Counted from the first letter of the stretch, positions 49,250-63,201 are shown. The stretch: 64,000 nt of DNA from Cristatella mucedo (GCA_009760855.2 WPIO01000051.1:111001-175000); one strand, 5' to 3'. The notes: generated from the letters alone by a model not told the origin. Numbers and translations: made by a program.

Positions 49250-49690
49250 TATAGTAATACTAATGCATTTGTATAGCCCCCTCAGAGAACTTAATCTCTT
49301 TCTAGGCACTTTGCATGTACCATAAAGGAATCATGATCATATGGTTAGTAATAGCAAGCTAAATGCCAACAAGGATCCCGGGTTATGGGTGACGGGCAGA
49401 GGGGCAGAATGCAAAGATGGTTTGTGGCAGCATGTACAGAGTCAGCACGCATAAGCACTCTAAGGGTGAATCACAGTTAGCCTCTAAATGCAGTGACAAA
49501 TAGGTGGGCTTTTAGCTATTTGAAATGTCGTCAAGTCAGGAAATGTCGTTGGTCGGTCGGGAGTAAGTTCGAGGCTTAAGGAGCATACGAACTGAAGGCA
49601 GGTCTCTGAAATATTAAGGTGCATGCCATTCGTTTGAGGTGCAGCTAAGCGATTCGATTCAGAAGAGCCGATCGCCTTTCTAAGAGTGCA
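49250..49690 (-). mobile_element. LINE copy L, 3' end
   Basis: The minus-strand 3' UTR has the block CCCTCAGAGAACTTAATCTC next to TTTCTAGGCACTTTGC, and weak similarity continues to about 49690. A TAATACTAATGC tail starts the copy. Confidence 0.82.
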
Positions 49691-50744
49691 ATCTCAAGGG
49701 GAATCTGCAGGGAAACGTCGTCATTCGATCTGCTGAGGTTTAGAGCTAATAGACGTTACTGATGATTACGGATTTATAACTATTAAGAACTCGTTGATGT
49801 AAGGTAAATACTAATGGCTGTCGTACTTGGCATCGTCAGGGATGGCTGAGTTTCTGAGCGCTGCTTTCACATCTCCTTGGCTGTATTTCCAAGTTGCAAG
49901 TTGTATTAGTCTAGTAAGTATAAGTATATAAGTATCTCGTAACCACAGGGGCCAAATGGTGTGCAAGCAATTAATACAGGAGCCACTAAATGTGTTTCAC
50001 AATTGAAAATTGGGGATTTTACTAAACCAAATCACCGTTACAAGCCAGCATGATCATAATCAGGCAGGCATGTAAGGATGATTTGGTTTAATACAATCTC
50101 CAAGTTTCAAATGTGAAGCACATGCATTAGATGCACAAAGACTAGAAAGAATAGATTATAAATATATCAATATTAGATGACATTATAATGTAGATATATT
50201 TATAATCTATCATTAGAAGTCTAAATTTCGAACCTCATATTGGAGTATCAAAACACTTCAAAACACTTTTGCAATCACTAAATGAGGAGCTAGTCTCATT
50301 CGCAGCGTTTGTGGATTCAGAGACACTCTCTGTGGTTTGGTGCTAAAGTGCATATAAAATGCGAACAAGTATTTACCTGAAACGTCATCCACGTGTATAA
50401 CCATTAAAACATCGAAGAAATAGCATGATGTTAGGAAAATAGTGGTACCATATATCATATCAATGGTCCATGGGAGTTGAACCATCAACATAAAAAATGT
50501 AGGCGAAATTCATACTGATGTGGCGTATCAACACCAATTGAGACTCTGGAGCTCAAGCCTTTCACACTAAACACGACTTAAGTAAATGGTTGCTCGATTT
50601 CTCAGCTGAAAGACGCAAGACTGTCGAAAATATCGCCTTGAATCATTGCTAACGATACGTAGAAATAATGTTAAAGTGCTTATCAGAACTAATGCCCCAA
50701 CAGGAGAAAAATCGTACATTTCACTGTTCTGACTCGGATTGTTT
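49691..50744. other. AT-rich spacer
   Basis: An imperfect inverted motif around TATAAATATATC and GATATATTTATA lies at 50157-50203. No gene recognised. Confidence 0.4.
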
Positions 50745-51065
50745 AACTACATCTAGTACGAACCTTAAAACCATCGGATACCGTACGTTAGTCCTTTTGC
50801 TCCCAAAGCATTAAAATCACTACCGAATCACTTCACATCCCCTAACATAACGGCATTTCAAAAGAAGCTTAAAAAGCATCTCTTTGTTACAGCATTTGGT
50901 GGGTCTTGTGATTCGTCCTTCGAGTGCATGTACCTGCATAAGCTACGCCTGCTGCTTACAGTTGTTACCACCAATCTTTTCGTAATGCTTTCTTTACATT
51001 TGCAAATTGTCTAGAAAGGGATTCAGCTCTCTGAGGGTGCTATACAAATTTGTTGTTATTATTAG
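50745..51065 (+). mobile_element. LINE copy M, 3' end
   Basis: The plus strand shows codons for a degraded TSTNLKTIGYR block, then the GTGGGTCTTGTGATTCGTCC junction and a 3' UTR ending GGGTGCTATACAAATTTG with a TTGTTATTATTA tail. Confidence 0.82.
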
Positions 51066-51765
51066 CGAGAGCTGAAAACGACAGATAAATTTCTCGCATT
51101 CAGTAATCTCAGTATGCAAAGTTGGGTAATTGTTTCACATGTCTGTCTGTGCATACGGTAGCTCTTGCCCGCTGAGTGATGATCGGAGAAGTGGCAGAAA
51201 ACTGACGGTTGATCACGCAGGATCAATTGAGTAGCCAGGGTTTTGATAATAGAACCAAACTTGAACTTGAGTGTGCTGACCTCACGTCGAGGACTGCTCG
51301 TTGAAATCTGCTCCGAGTAGCAAATCAAGCTTTCAAAAAAAGTGTTGCTCTAACTTCTAGTTTTGCCTACCAGCAAAGGATTATGGTAGGTATTAGCTAA
51401 TTTATTAAGTAACTAATTTATTAAATAAGTTCGGTAGCCTTTTACTGAAATAGTTGTGCCCACCGTGGAGGCTGCCAGAATTTCGTGGAGCTGGCGAACT
51501 GCTCGACAGGTACCGCTGACGCGGCCTCGCTGTGGTCCGATGTCAGAGCGACGAATAACGAATTGGACGGATGCTAAACTCTGCGACTTGCTAATGGTTA
51601 GTACTCTTAGCTCACTCCTTCTTAGCAATTCATAGAGCTGGTTCAGAAAGCTCAATTTTCCTAGCAGTTCTTTAATCGGAGGATCACCGCGGCAGACTTG
51701 CTTGGAACTAAAGCTCTGAGGGCGTAGACGAACTCGTGGAATGTCTGTCAGCGCAGAAGCTCCCG

Positions 51766-51910
51766 AGCTGGTTTGGTCCAGCAATTATGATGCTCGCACC
51801 GACCAAGGTCTGGCTGAGGTCATGGGCTCGAGCCCCGAGGCATATGTGAAGCTCCCGAATAGAGATTAAGTTCTCTTGCGGTACTATGCAAATGAATTAT
51901 ATTTTATTTA
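51766..51910 (+). mobile_element. SINE-1 copy d
   Basis: Plus strand. Head CTGGTTTGGTCCAGCAATTA, B-box ATGGGCTCGAGCCCC, tail CCGAATAGAGATTAAGTTCT and CTATGCAAATGAATTATATT. Together with copy c it defines the family consensus. Confidence 0.88.
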
Positions 51911-52560
51911 ATTATTTCAGCTTCGCGGATTCGTCTGGAGATAGGCCGCGCGACGCTCCGTATTAAAGGCGGCAGGCCTCGTCGTCAGGGTCTCTTCTGC
52001 TATGATAATGCAGTTTATTTTAAAAGTAAATCGTAGCCTTTTTCGCAAGCAGTCACATTCAGCCCGCCAAAGAAACGCTAGTTTAGTGAGCTTTTCAGCT
52101 AACCCTGAAACATTTTTCTCTTCCCCATCTTGAAAATAGTGTTTCTACACGCCCTGAAAAAAACGAAAACCGGAGTCCTTTTTTGATGAGTTTGCGTGAA
52201 TACGTCTAAAATTGAAGTTTTTGCCTCACTTGCAGAGTCTGAGTGTTGTTGTACACGAAGGTACATTTTTCAATCGGCAATTACATTCACCACGGCTCTT
52301 CCCATTGGTCAGCGCCGGCAAGCGAATCAGCAGAGACTTCGGCTTACGCTACGAGCGGACGCACTTCAAGTTTCTGCTAGTTTTCCATTTTAACTTTCAA
52401 TTTCAATTTAGTGAACGCATTTCGCTATTCGCAATGACATGCGGAAATTGCGCGGGCTCTCTTGCCATTCTTCAACGCCGGCTTGCACCGTAGCTGCGGC
52501 AGCGGCAGTAGCAGTTCCATTCGCAGGACGTACGTGCTTGCACAATTAGTTAAGGTCGAT

Positions 52561-52657
<97 letters not shown>

Positions 52658-53329
52658 TCTCTCTCTCTCTCTTTCACTCTCTGGAGAATAGTCTGAATTA
52701 GCTTGCCGAGGTCGAGCTTCGATGCTGAAGCCCCAGAGCCGCTCTCTATTACCTGCAGCTTTTCCTCGAATGCGCGATAGGGCGGGCTATCGGCTTATCG
52801 AGGGATTTGCAAAGGCGTGGTTTTTGGAAAAGTGGACAATTTGAGCGGAAGCAATTTTGGTCAGAGAGCAGTCCTGCCCCGCCTCTTCATCCAGGCCTCC
52901 ATCTTGCGTTAGCTTCACCGCAGACAACCCTCTGCGCCGCTAACTTCCGGAGTCTTTTATTAAGATCTAAGCCGTAAATAGCGAACATAGTCTCCGGGGA
53001 GAGAGCTGTAATTGTCCGATCAGCGCGCCGCCACCACGAATACGGGCTTGACGATTTCGAATGTCAAAATAGCGCTCTGTACTACGCTCGGCCGGACCCG
53101 CGATCGAATGCTGCCGCCAGTTAGAGTGCATCTGTCTCTCTGCTTTGCCAAATTAATCGGTTGGGGCTCCATCAGCAACGGCAGGTGCGTTTCCTGCGTG
53201 CTCTATCCGGACGTGCGGATTGTACACTGCCACGAATCGGCTGAGACGCGACATTGAATCTCCTACTTCCCCATGCGTGCCCAGTTCGACGAGCTGAGGG
53301 CAGTTTGACGGTGCTGCTTCTTCCCGACT
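51911..53329. other. Spacer, no gene recognised
   Basis: Contains the CT array and a moderately GC-rich stretch at 52730-53300. Short frames only. Confidence 0.4.
52562..52682. repeat. (CT)n microsatellite
   Basis: About 120 bp of CT with CACT interruptions near its right end. Confidence 0.97.
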
Positions 53330-53476
53330 GGGCAAGAGCGAAGTGCGAGTGAAGAGAACTTGTCGAAATACTCGAAACGGCTGACCGGTTGTGTGCTACC
53401 GGTCTGATGCATGCAAGTGAGGCCTGGATTTGTACGTCGAGGGCAAGAGCGAAGTGCGAGTGAAGAGAACTTGTCG
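53330..53476. repeat. Direct repeat of 36 bp, 111-bp period
   Basis: The block beginning GGGCAAGAGCGAAGTGCGAG and ending GAACTTGTCG occurs at 53330-53365 and again at 53441-53476 without mismatch. Confidence 0.93.
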
Positions 53477-53556
53477 CACGGAGACCCCGAGAGACACTTA
53501 TTATACCACTAGTACGACGTAGGCACTCGACTGGCCGTCGATCTGGTCCTACTTTA

Positions 53557-53608
53557 AAATTATGCCCTACTTCCAGTCGACTCCTCGACAGAAGGTAGGG
53601 CATAATTT
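53557..53608. repeat. Inverted repeat with 14-bp arms
   Basis: AAATTATGCCCTAC (53557-53570) and its exact complement GTAGGGCATAATTT (53595-53608) flank a 24-nt loop that itself contains GTCGA...TCGAC. A strong hairpin, not followed by an obvious gene end. Confidence 0.93.
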
Positions 53609-53689
53609 CTGTAGTTTGGTCGCACAGCAGAGAGCCAGCCGACTATCCCAGCCCCCTGGTTGACTCCGATGATTCATCGACCACATCAG

Positions 53690-53860
53690 TGCACCAGCCG
53701 ACCCTGATGGTGAATCCACCATCTGGCCACCAGCGGGTTACTCGCCTGTGTCCACGCCACATCAGAGGCGGACCACAGCTGTGCACCGGCCGACCCTGAT
53801 GGTGAATCCGCTATCTGGCCACCAGCGGGTTACTGGCCTGTGTCCACGCCACATCACAGG
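53690..53860. repeat. Two tandem units of about 92 bp
   Basis: The segment with ACCCTGATGGTGAATCC, CATCTGGCCACCAGCGGGTT and CCTGTGTCCACGCCACATCA is present twice with few differences. Confidence 0.92.
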
Positions 53861-54448
53861 ATCATCAGAGGAGCGGGCGTACAATATACAAGCACACGTA
53901 CCTACGAACTACACGCTCCCTTGACCTTAAGGTCACAAGTCAGGAGCCGGCATACAAAACATACATACATACGTACATACGAACTACAATTTCTTCGTCG
54001 ATAACTGTCGGGGGTGGGGTCTCGCAGGCGTAGTAGGGTGGCGGCGGCCCAGGTAGCCGCCGCCACCACGCCGCCACGAGCGGCAGCTAGCGTTCGATGC
54101 TCGCAGAACAACTTATGACTCCGCGACTCGGAGCATGCAGAAAGTCCACCCACAGAACGCCCACCAGCAACGCCAGCCTTGGGCTGGCTTTTCGTGCCAC
54201 TTGTGCGTATTCACACACACCTCTTGGACGTACGAATTCAGCAGCCACGAACGAATAATAGCTAAGAAATCGTAATCTGTCACCGGTTTAGCACGCCGGT
54301 GCGTCAGCAGCCTCTTGCGGGAACTGATCTCCGCACCGACGGCACGCCCCGCCCCGGATTGAGGCCGCCATCCAAAAAGCAAGTTGGGCAGCGCCGTTTT
54401 GAGGGAGGTCGAAGCTCAGCTCATACAGCGAGCCAACACAACCAGGAG

Positions 54449-54631
54449 TCTATGGAGAAAATAGGCTTTGCTGTTTTCTTTTTAATAGGAATTCCTCTGA
54501 GGAAAATATTTGCCGAACGGCTAGCCAGATTGATGCGGCAAGAAGTACGCCAACAGGGCACGGTTGTGCTCAACAGAAGCAACATATCGCGTCGTCAGGA
54601 CCGTCGTGAAATCCGCAACCTTCAAAAGTAA
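54449..54631 (+). CDS. Unrecognised short ORF with a hydrophobic N-terminus
   Basis: From the ATG at 54449 the frame reads MEKIGFAVFFLIGIPLRKIF and then a basic, Arg/Gln-rich tail ending IRRNLQK-like before TAA. It is 60 residues with one possible membrane segment near the start. The frame is also open upstream to 54299. No family is recognised and it may be chance. Confidence 0.15.
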   Translation, partial: SMEKIGFAVFFLIGIPLRKIFAERLARLMRQEVRQQGTVVLNRSNISRRQDRREIRNLQK

Positions 54632-55108
54632 AAGAGTGTCGTACTAACTGCCCAAAGCTCACTCATGGCGGAACTGCACAGATAAAATGAAGATAGTGAG
54701 CTAATAATCAAGTCTCCATGTTCACGAGGAACGTTAATTAGAAGAATTGCGTTGAGTGGGCAAGACACGATGATCCTGCTCACAGTTAACAGCAGAGGGG
54801 AGACATTTGATGGTATTTAAATTTGGGTGATACTCACAAAATTGCTTAACACAGACAGTCACTTATGATGATCATGCTTGAAAAAGGATGCGCTTATTAC
54901 AAAAGACGGCTGCAATAGGCCATTGCTCCATTGCAAGAATTTGTTCAACATAATTACCACCATGTCGCAATGGTCAAATCTGTAATATGGATGTACGAGG
55001 TACATGAGCCACTCGGCCTGCATTGGTGCTGGACCATTACCGTGCTCTAGACGTGACTGTTAACTTGAGATGGAAGGCTGACGAAAAAGTTTTGCTGTAT
55101 GTGATTCA

Positions 55109-55114
55109 TTTATT
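55109..55114 (-). terminator. Candidate polyadenylation signal of amine oxidase
   Basis: AATAAA occurs on the minus strand about 320 bp after the stop codon. It is the first canonical hexamer I noticed there; use is not proven. Confidence 0.3.
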
Positions 55115-55434
55115 AAAAGGCATTGTGCAGAAGAGAATCACATCAAACATGTCATACGCCGGGATAAATGCCATGAAGCAGCGGTTTATACATTGCACCA
55201 GAAAGGCCTAAGTATTTAGCCAGCTGTTGGAAAAAATAAATCTTACTATTATGAAACTAGTCGATATTTTACCCAAACTCTTGCGAGCTGAGCCAAAAAT
55301 TGCCAAGACAGAAAAATTTTGTGTGGACATCCGTAGCGTTTTCGAGCTATGTACACGCCTCCTACTGTGCGAATAGAGCTGGATCTCTAGGGAACGGTGT
55401 GCACGGATTTACTTTCATCTTGAGCTGTTGAAGT

Positions 55435-55593
55435 TCACTTTAGGCATGTCTGGCCATCAGCTGAATCCGTCAGCGATGGCTGCATGTAGTCCAACAACGT
55501 CTTAGCTGCGTCCACGCCGGACGTAAACGCACCATGCACGGTCGAATAATCGTTTACGTGGGTGCCCTCACCAGCAAAAAGCAGCCGTGGCAC
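55435..55593 (-). CDS. SMOX/PAOX: Amine oxidase terminal exon (FAD motif and stop)
   Basis: This exon follows TACTTTTTCAG in phase 0 with VPRLLFAGEGTHVNDYSTVH and runs 52 codons to TGA at 55437-55435. The conserved glutamate and threonine of GExTH and the YST.HGA...SG block contact FAD. An alanine-lysine helix and a polar tail follow. Confidence 0.93.
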   Translation of the reverse strand: MPRLLFAGEGTHVNDYSTVHGAFTSGVDAAKTLLDYMQPSLTDSADGQTCLK

Positions 55594-58500
55594 CTGAAAA
55601 AGTACAAGCATTGAGCAGCCGCCTTTTATATGGCAATAAATTAGCGATTTATTATTTTTCACCCCTGGACTTTGTCTGCAGTCAGCTTACAGCTAGTTTT
55701 TCAGCCAACCGTTGTTAGTTGCGATCGCACTGCAGCAGCTCACTGTCAGATTTGTATTGGACTTTAAAATATGGATAGCGACATAAACCGAGAAAGAAGA
55801 CATTGCACTCTAATAACTTGCAGTTATGATTAACTATTTCAGGAATCATAGTTAATGTAAGAGCTCCATGATAGCCATATTGATTCAGCATACATGGTTA
55901 TAAATTTACCATTTAAAAATACTTGCAATTATTTACAATTTATGAATAAACATGAGAGGTATTTATGCACATGCCCAACTAAAAGAATGTGACCGATATT
56001 AGAATTAGTAGGGTGAAAACCTATATAAGAAGTTGATACAACTATAAAATGCATCCAGATGGTTGGACCAATGGAAGGGTTCCTTGTGTACCAGTAATAG
56101 CCAATGATAACATCGCAAGGATCATCGCTGGCTACCATCAATGCAGAGTCACAACTAGCAACAGTATGCATTGACTACTAATAGATTATGCTTTCACCGA
56201 CTTAGTGACCAATCGCCGAGATCCGTAAGCGGCTTAGTCGTGATAGTAGTTGCAACTTTGGGTCATTCAAAATGTAGGTATGTTCAGCATTAATAATAAT
56301 AATAATAATAATGTACTTGATAAAGCGCCCCCAGAAAACTCAATCTCTTTCTAGGCGCTTTACATTTGCTGCAAAGGGAAATGCAATTGAATGGCGAGTA
56401 AAATCATGCTTGATAAACAAACAAAATGAATAATATGGTTAGGGGGTGACATGCACAGGGTCAGCATGCAAATGTGGTTAGTGGCAGCATGCACAGTATC
56501 AGCACGCATAAGCACGTGAAGGACGAATCACAGGGACCCACTAAATGCTGTCCTAAATAGGTGTGTTTTTAAGTTCCTTTTAAATATGGTCAGGTCAGGG
56601 GATGTTCTGACGCAGGTCGGGAGGGAGTTCCAGGCTTTGGGAGCATACGAACTAAATGCACGGTCTCCAAAGGATTTGAGGATTAAGATATTCGATTGCA
56701 GTGCTGACGATAGCAATGAAACAGACTGGTGGGTTTAATTGGTCGATATTTGTGCATACAGCTTCTATGGAGCCTTAAAAGCCAATGGTAGCATAAGTTT
56801 CCCAAAGGATAATACAATATCCATCAAACCAACTACTTAACAGTCGCCTTACCTAACTGGTTAGCTAGTAGACTTAGCATGCATCAAGGATCTGAATAAG
56901 CATCGGTGGTTCGACATCAATTTTAATCAACCCATACATACGATTGCAGGTCTACGAAATGCAGGCAGATGATGAAACCTGCGTGCGTACAGGCAGACAA
57001 CAGTAACACGATTGTTTACCCAAGCATTTGAATAGAATAACCACAGTGTAGCTAAACCTCGCCCCACTAGATAGCATGGAGATAGTGAACCCATACATTA
57101 TGAGAGGTCAGTGTGTTGACAGAATCTTCTGTCTGTTTTACTGCCTATAAAGACTATTACAGATCCTAGAGATAATCGGCGATTGTAAGACACCGAGTAG
57201 ATAATCATCGGTCAAACGTTCCGACATCTAGATAGTGACCTGTTTTAACAGAGCTAAAATCGGGAGTTGTTTGATCACGATCATTTAAATTAACAACAGC
57301 AGCAAGAAAACTCAAATCGGTCTCGCATAATCCCACACGGTCGTGTAATCTTATACGGCCCCTCTTGTGGTGAACTTTCTGTTTAGTCTTCATTTTGACC
57401 TCGATATGATAATGGAAATAGCTGGCTGGACCTAATGTCTACATTTCATGGGTACAATTTGTAACGACTAGGATAATAAGTCAAATAATGGTAATCTTTG
57501 GTTAGTCTGATAACAACAGCAGACAAGTAGTAATCGATGCAGATGGCAGCATGGAAACCATCTTCGACTAAACAAACAAGCAACTCCGAAAAAGATATAC
57601 ACACGAAACCAATCATATTATCTTGGAAAAATCAGTAAACTACACCAGCGTCTAAAGCTTCAACAAATGTGTTGTTTCAATTCCATCCAGTTAATGATCT
57701 GCGACCAGCTTCCTGCAGGCAAGACAGTGAAATTTGCATCTGTGCAGCTTCATTCAAACTTATGCAGGCACTCGCCTTTGACGACCAAGGTCCTGAGCTG
57801 ATAGCCCTTCGACGTTTGCAAAGCGCCTGGATAGAGATTAATTTCTCATAGGGCACTCTACAAGTGAATTATTCATATGCACATCCAAAAGACTGCCTAC
57901 TGCCCACGTTCATATTAATAGTATTGCTAAAATTCCAGAACCCTATTCTAAATGCTAACGATAGAGTTAGTCAATTTGTTTGGTTAATTCAGGCAAGATG
58001 CATCAAGTCAGTTCTGGATTTTATAAGCCAACTAGAACCAGAACGTGCCGATAATCTAAATTTGCCCACGCGACACCTTTCTCGTAGTCTCTATAACAGT
58101 CTCCTAAAAAATAAGGAACGTAGTAAATAAAAACTCCTATCAAAATTAAGCCGGGATATTATATTGAGCTCCGGACACCCTAAAAACCAAGTGTGGACCT
58201 CAGATCAGCGAATCAGTTTACTATGGCAGACACATGTCTTAAGACTTTTGGCGACCAGTCCTTCTATCTGGAATGCTCCAAACCGTTGACAAAAAGTCAG
58301 ATTTTCTATATTGACGCCATGTCTACACGACTGCACCAATGACTGACACCCATCGACACAGGAAAATTTTAAAGTACAAGGAGCCTTACAGACTCTCTAC
58401 TCTTGGCTAACAATGCTGTGACAAAACAACAACATAAGACAGCCATCGTTATCACGGTCATTCAACAAACCGTTTGTAAGTAGTATAGACTATATAACTA

Positions 58501-61064
58501 GATCAATGCACGCAGATCGCCACATCGGCTGGTGCATTACTATCGTGGAACAAAAGCCAACACTCAGCATCTTGCCAGTCCACCTCAGGTAGCCTTGCAT
58601 AACGTCAGCTAACCTGCCGCATCGACCTCAATCCCTCCCTCCCTCTCTCCATCCCTCTCTTGCACGGACCTTGCCCACGCGAATCGGTTCGGCATAAGCC
58701 CGGATGTCCTCCTCCTTCAGGCCAGGCGGAATCGACGAGTACGAGCCATAGACGTAGTCCGTGTTGTGCCAGCGAGTCCTGCAACAACAAAGCGGTGCCT
58801 GTGTGGAGAAGGCGCCAATGCATGCAGCTTGAGCTAGACACCGAGCTTCTAAAGACAGAGCATGAAAAAAAGCTCACCCACCCACAGCAGCTGATGGCAC
58901 TCGTATGCTAGCCCCGGGGGTCATAGCCTCGTAATAAGGTGCACTTCACAACTCAAGTCAAAGGGTTCGAGTCTTGTAGAAAACTGACTGCTGCAAGTAG
59001 ATATAACCCGTAAGACTCTTCTGTATGTTGCATAAATGAGGCTGTAGAATAAGCCAATCTTTACAGTTCTTACGACCTAAATTTCTGTGCCCATGAGTCG
59101 CCGAGTCGTAATTATTTAATGGAGGTGCCGGCAGGGCTGGCAGTGGACAGGTATGAACAGTGCAAACCCTGCTGGGCATGAAACTTGTTACAAAATATTG
59201 CACGAGATCGGTGCTTTACACTAACAATATACACCGCCATTGATGCCGCACAACATTAGAAAAATCTGGCCTACATCGGTCGGTGGGAAAAGCTGCTGCC
59301 GCTAGGAGGAACCAAAGATCGCACAGACAATAACGACACGGCCAGGCGTCCAGGCTGCCCCGGCAGGCAGCATGGCAAGAGGGAGGATTGTGACGCAGCC
59401 CATGCCTCACCTCAGAACGAGCTTCGGCTTAGGGACGCCGGGCCCGTGAAAGCTAGCGAGCAGCTGCCAGCAGGTGACCAGTACCGCCTCGTCATCAACC
59501 ATTTCCATCCGCTCGGCAGCAGCGCCGGCAATCCAGCCCTCGAGAAGGCTCGGATGGTGCCGCACCGAGTGAAAGTGAACCACGTGCTTCCACCACGGGT
59601 TCCCCTCCTCCTCACCCTCCGCATCTGGGGCAGCAAGCAGGTCAGAGCCGCTGCCGCTGCCACCGAACTGGTTCTAACAAAAGCAGACATATTTGCCAGG
59701 CAAGTTTCCATCTAGAGGCAAGCACTCGCCTAGCTTTTTGGAGAAAACTCAAAGATACCGTCACGATTTACTGCTGAAGCCAAAAAAGCAGCTGAAGCCC
59801 ACGCGAGCAATCACTAGCATGAGCATGCTGGCAATTGGACGCACGCGTACATGTGCCACACATACGCATACACAAGCAAGCGCATGCATGCACATGCACA
59901 AACACACACTCACCGACTCACATACGCACGAAATATAAATATATACACGAAATACACGAACAGGTAGGAACACCAATGCACATGTGCATGTGCATGCATG
60001 CATGTCACCAACTCTCTACAAATATGTCACCAACCTACCCTACCCTACATGCATGCACATATGCATGCATACTGCGTGCATATGCGCATACACTTTGCCA
60101 TTGACTTGGCTCCAACAGTTGAACTGAGTGCCTGCAGCCGGAGAAGCATGCAAGCGCATGCAACCCTAGTGCTGTATACCAGGCGGCTCCGGTCTGATCT
60201 GGCACTGGCTGCTGAACAGCTCGGCACTGGCCGAGTGTGCGACTGATGCATTTAAACGCCAAAGCATGATGGCAAAATTACTGTAGCACACTTAACTGTG
60301 CAATCTGGTATGTAACTATCAGAAGGAGTTATTTCTTAGCTTCGCTCTGAAACACTCAAGGACTTGTGCATGGTAGTTACCAGTGCGCACACTGTGAAAG
60401 CCAGCTGACTAGTGCACTGGGCTGAAGATGCATGAAGGACAGTGTATGCAGATGCGTCAGCAACTAGGTGCAGAATAATAATAATAATAATAAGAAGAAG
60501 AAATCTGTATAGCACCCTAAGATAGCAAATTCTCTATGTAGGCATTTTGCGTATGCCTTAAAGAATACACCTTAATTAGTTACTGATAACATACATGCTG
60601 TCGGCACGAACGAACACACAAAGGATAATGTACACGTGCGATAGAAATGCTGCGAAGAACAGGAGCATATTCAGCCTCTTTTTAAGTCGGTGGATATACT
60701 GATGTCGGTCGAGAGTGAATTTCAGGCTTTGGGTGCATATAAACTAAAGGCAAGTTTGTTGAAGAATTGGAGGCTGGTTAGAGGCACAGCTAACCCTGAT
60801 AAGGCCAATAAGTTTGCCAGAACTGTACACGAGTATAAATCGTGCTTTAAAATATGGGCCTTCACTGAATGTCCACTTGGCATCTCTGCATAGTTGTAAG
60901 CAGTTCGAGCTGCATCATGATTGCATGCACGTCTCAGTGTCATATGCATTCACTAGTATCACACTTGATATGCAGATCATGATCTGCATATCTAGTGTGA
61001 CACTGGTGAATGCTGATCAACAGAGTGCACATTTCAATAGGAGCAAGGTTATTAAGACTGATGT

Positions 61065-61134
<70 letters not shown>

Positions 61135-63057
61135 GAGAGCACACTTATTATTCACTGCATTGCACATTCATGTGTGTGTGTGGCACGTGTCTGCGCGTGC
61201 AAGCGTGTATGTATTAGTGTCTCTGTGTCCGTGAGTGTGTGTGCACGATCACGTGTCTGTGTGTGTGTGCACATGCGTCTGTATGTGTGCTTGCACGTGC
61301 ACATGTGTGTGTCTGTGCCTGTGCGTGAATAGATGCAGCTATAGTAACACATAGTGCAAAAAAACTAGGGTAGACATAGCCCAGCAGCAAAAACTCTGAT
61401 CAAACAAGACGAGCCATGGCCTGAGTCATTCATAACTGGCTGAACTGCTATTACAGCCCACCCCCGGCCTTGCAACCTCTCAAGCCTGGAAGGACACATA
61501 GACTCTGCACCTTACTTTCATAATGCAATGCGAAGATGTCCTGTTGCCCTTGGTCCTGTTGCCAATTCTGGCACCTTATTGCTACCTGCTTGCTATTTCA
61601 ACAGCACTCCATTTCTATTTACTTGCTTAATTGTCCTATTTCTTCCATGCTTCATACTTTTCTTTCTTGTTGACTGACAAAAAAGAGATCGAACCATCTA
61701 AGGAGAGGCCTGGACCTAGACTGGCCTAATCCAGGCCATTGCATCTGGTAACATGCCCTTTTAAGGGCAAGTTGCCGAGCTAGAGGGATCTGCTACAGAC
61801 TGCCTTTGCTCTGTTACTGTGTGAAACATATCACATTGAAATATACAATTCAACCACTTCATAGTGTCACTGCTGGGCACTGCCAACCGTACGGCTGTGC
61901 ACTTAGTAACAAAGATTAAGCCAAACAGGGGCCAGACTCTGAATTTCCCCACGGCAGTTAATCAAAGCAGATCAGAGGGATGGTGTCACGCAGCTTGCTG
62001 CCGGGTAACTGCCAGGTTGCAGCCGGGTTCCAAATAGAGAGACCTATGCCCAACGACATCCCTTCCAATCATCAAAGTGAATGCATGGAGATAACGACCT
62101 GATTGCGATTAGAATGCATGTTGCACATGCAGTAAAGGGCAGAGGCAATAAAAAAGAAATGGCCGGCTAAGCTCTAGCAAAAGGCAAACGCACACTCTGT
62201 TTGTACAGCACTATCACAAGCAGTGTGAAGCACTGTTAAGCGACGGTTTACTATCCTCTGGCTACTTCACTGAATTACCAGCAGATCGACACAGCATCAG
62301 TTGATAAGGAATCGATCGTCTATCGATGCAAGGGAGTGTGCTATAGAATGGTACTTGTAAAAACGTCACCAGCTGCAAAGTTTGAATAAAAAGTACAAAG
62401 CCAGAGGAGTGGATGGCAAGAGCTGCAATCGCTTTAGACGGTAAACCACAGCTATGCCTGTGGGCACTTGTCCAGCAACCGCCTTGCATACACAAGAAAC
62501 TTGTCCCCGAAATCGATCACATATGACATCTTTCGGTCGCAGATATTATGACCTTGCATGCTAATTAGATGTCAGAATGAGTATAGTCTGAAATGATTAT
62601 AACAGCACCTGGTTTTTGCTGATTGCGTTGCTCTAAGCAAAAGGAACAAGGCACCTGCACTTCATGGCCCAGTCTCGGGGGTTAAAGTCATACAGCAGAC
62701 ATTTCTTTATTACCAGCTGCAAGCCGGGTGAAAGCCACAAAGGCTCTTCAGTGGCAATAGAAATGAGGCTGTTCAATCGGCCTACTTGCAATTATTTTCT
62801 TTTCACGGTTTTTATTTTAAATTTATAGCATAACAGATGCAGAGAAATAAAGAAAGAATAAACGAGAATGCTACAACAGCTCTATAAAAAAGGGTACATG
62901 ACCAGATGGAAGGTACGACATAGAGTAAAGAAACAAATAAAAAAAAATATTGAAAGAATGGACACAAATACAGGTAATATAAGAGAGCCTGCAAGACAGA
63001 GAAAGAAGAAAACTGAGCAATAAAACAGAGGGAGCAATCGTAGCAGAGGAGGAGCTA

Positions 63058-63089
<32 letters not shown>

Positions 63090-63145
63090 TGACAGACAGA
63101 CAGACAGACAGAAAGACAGGCAGAGTGACAGACAGATAGACAAAC

Positions 63146-63201
<56 letters not shown>

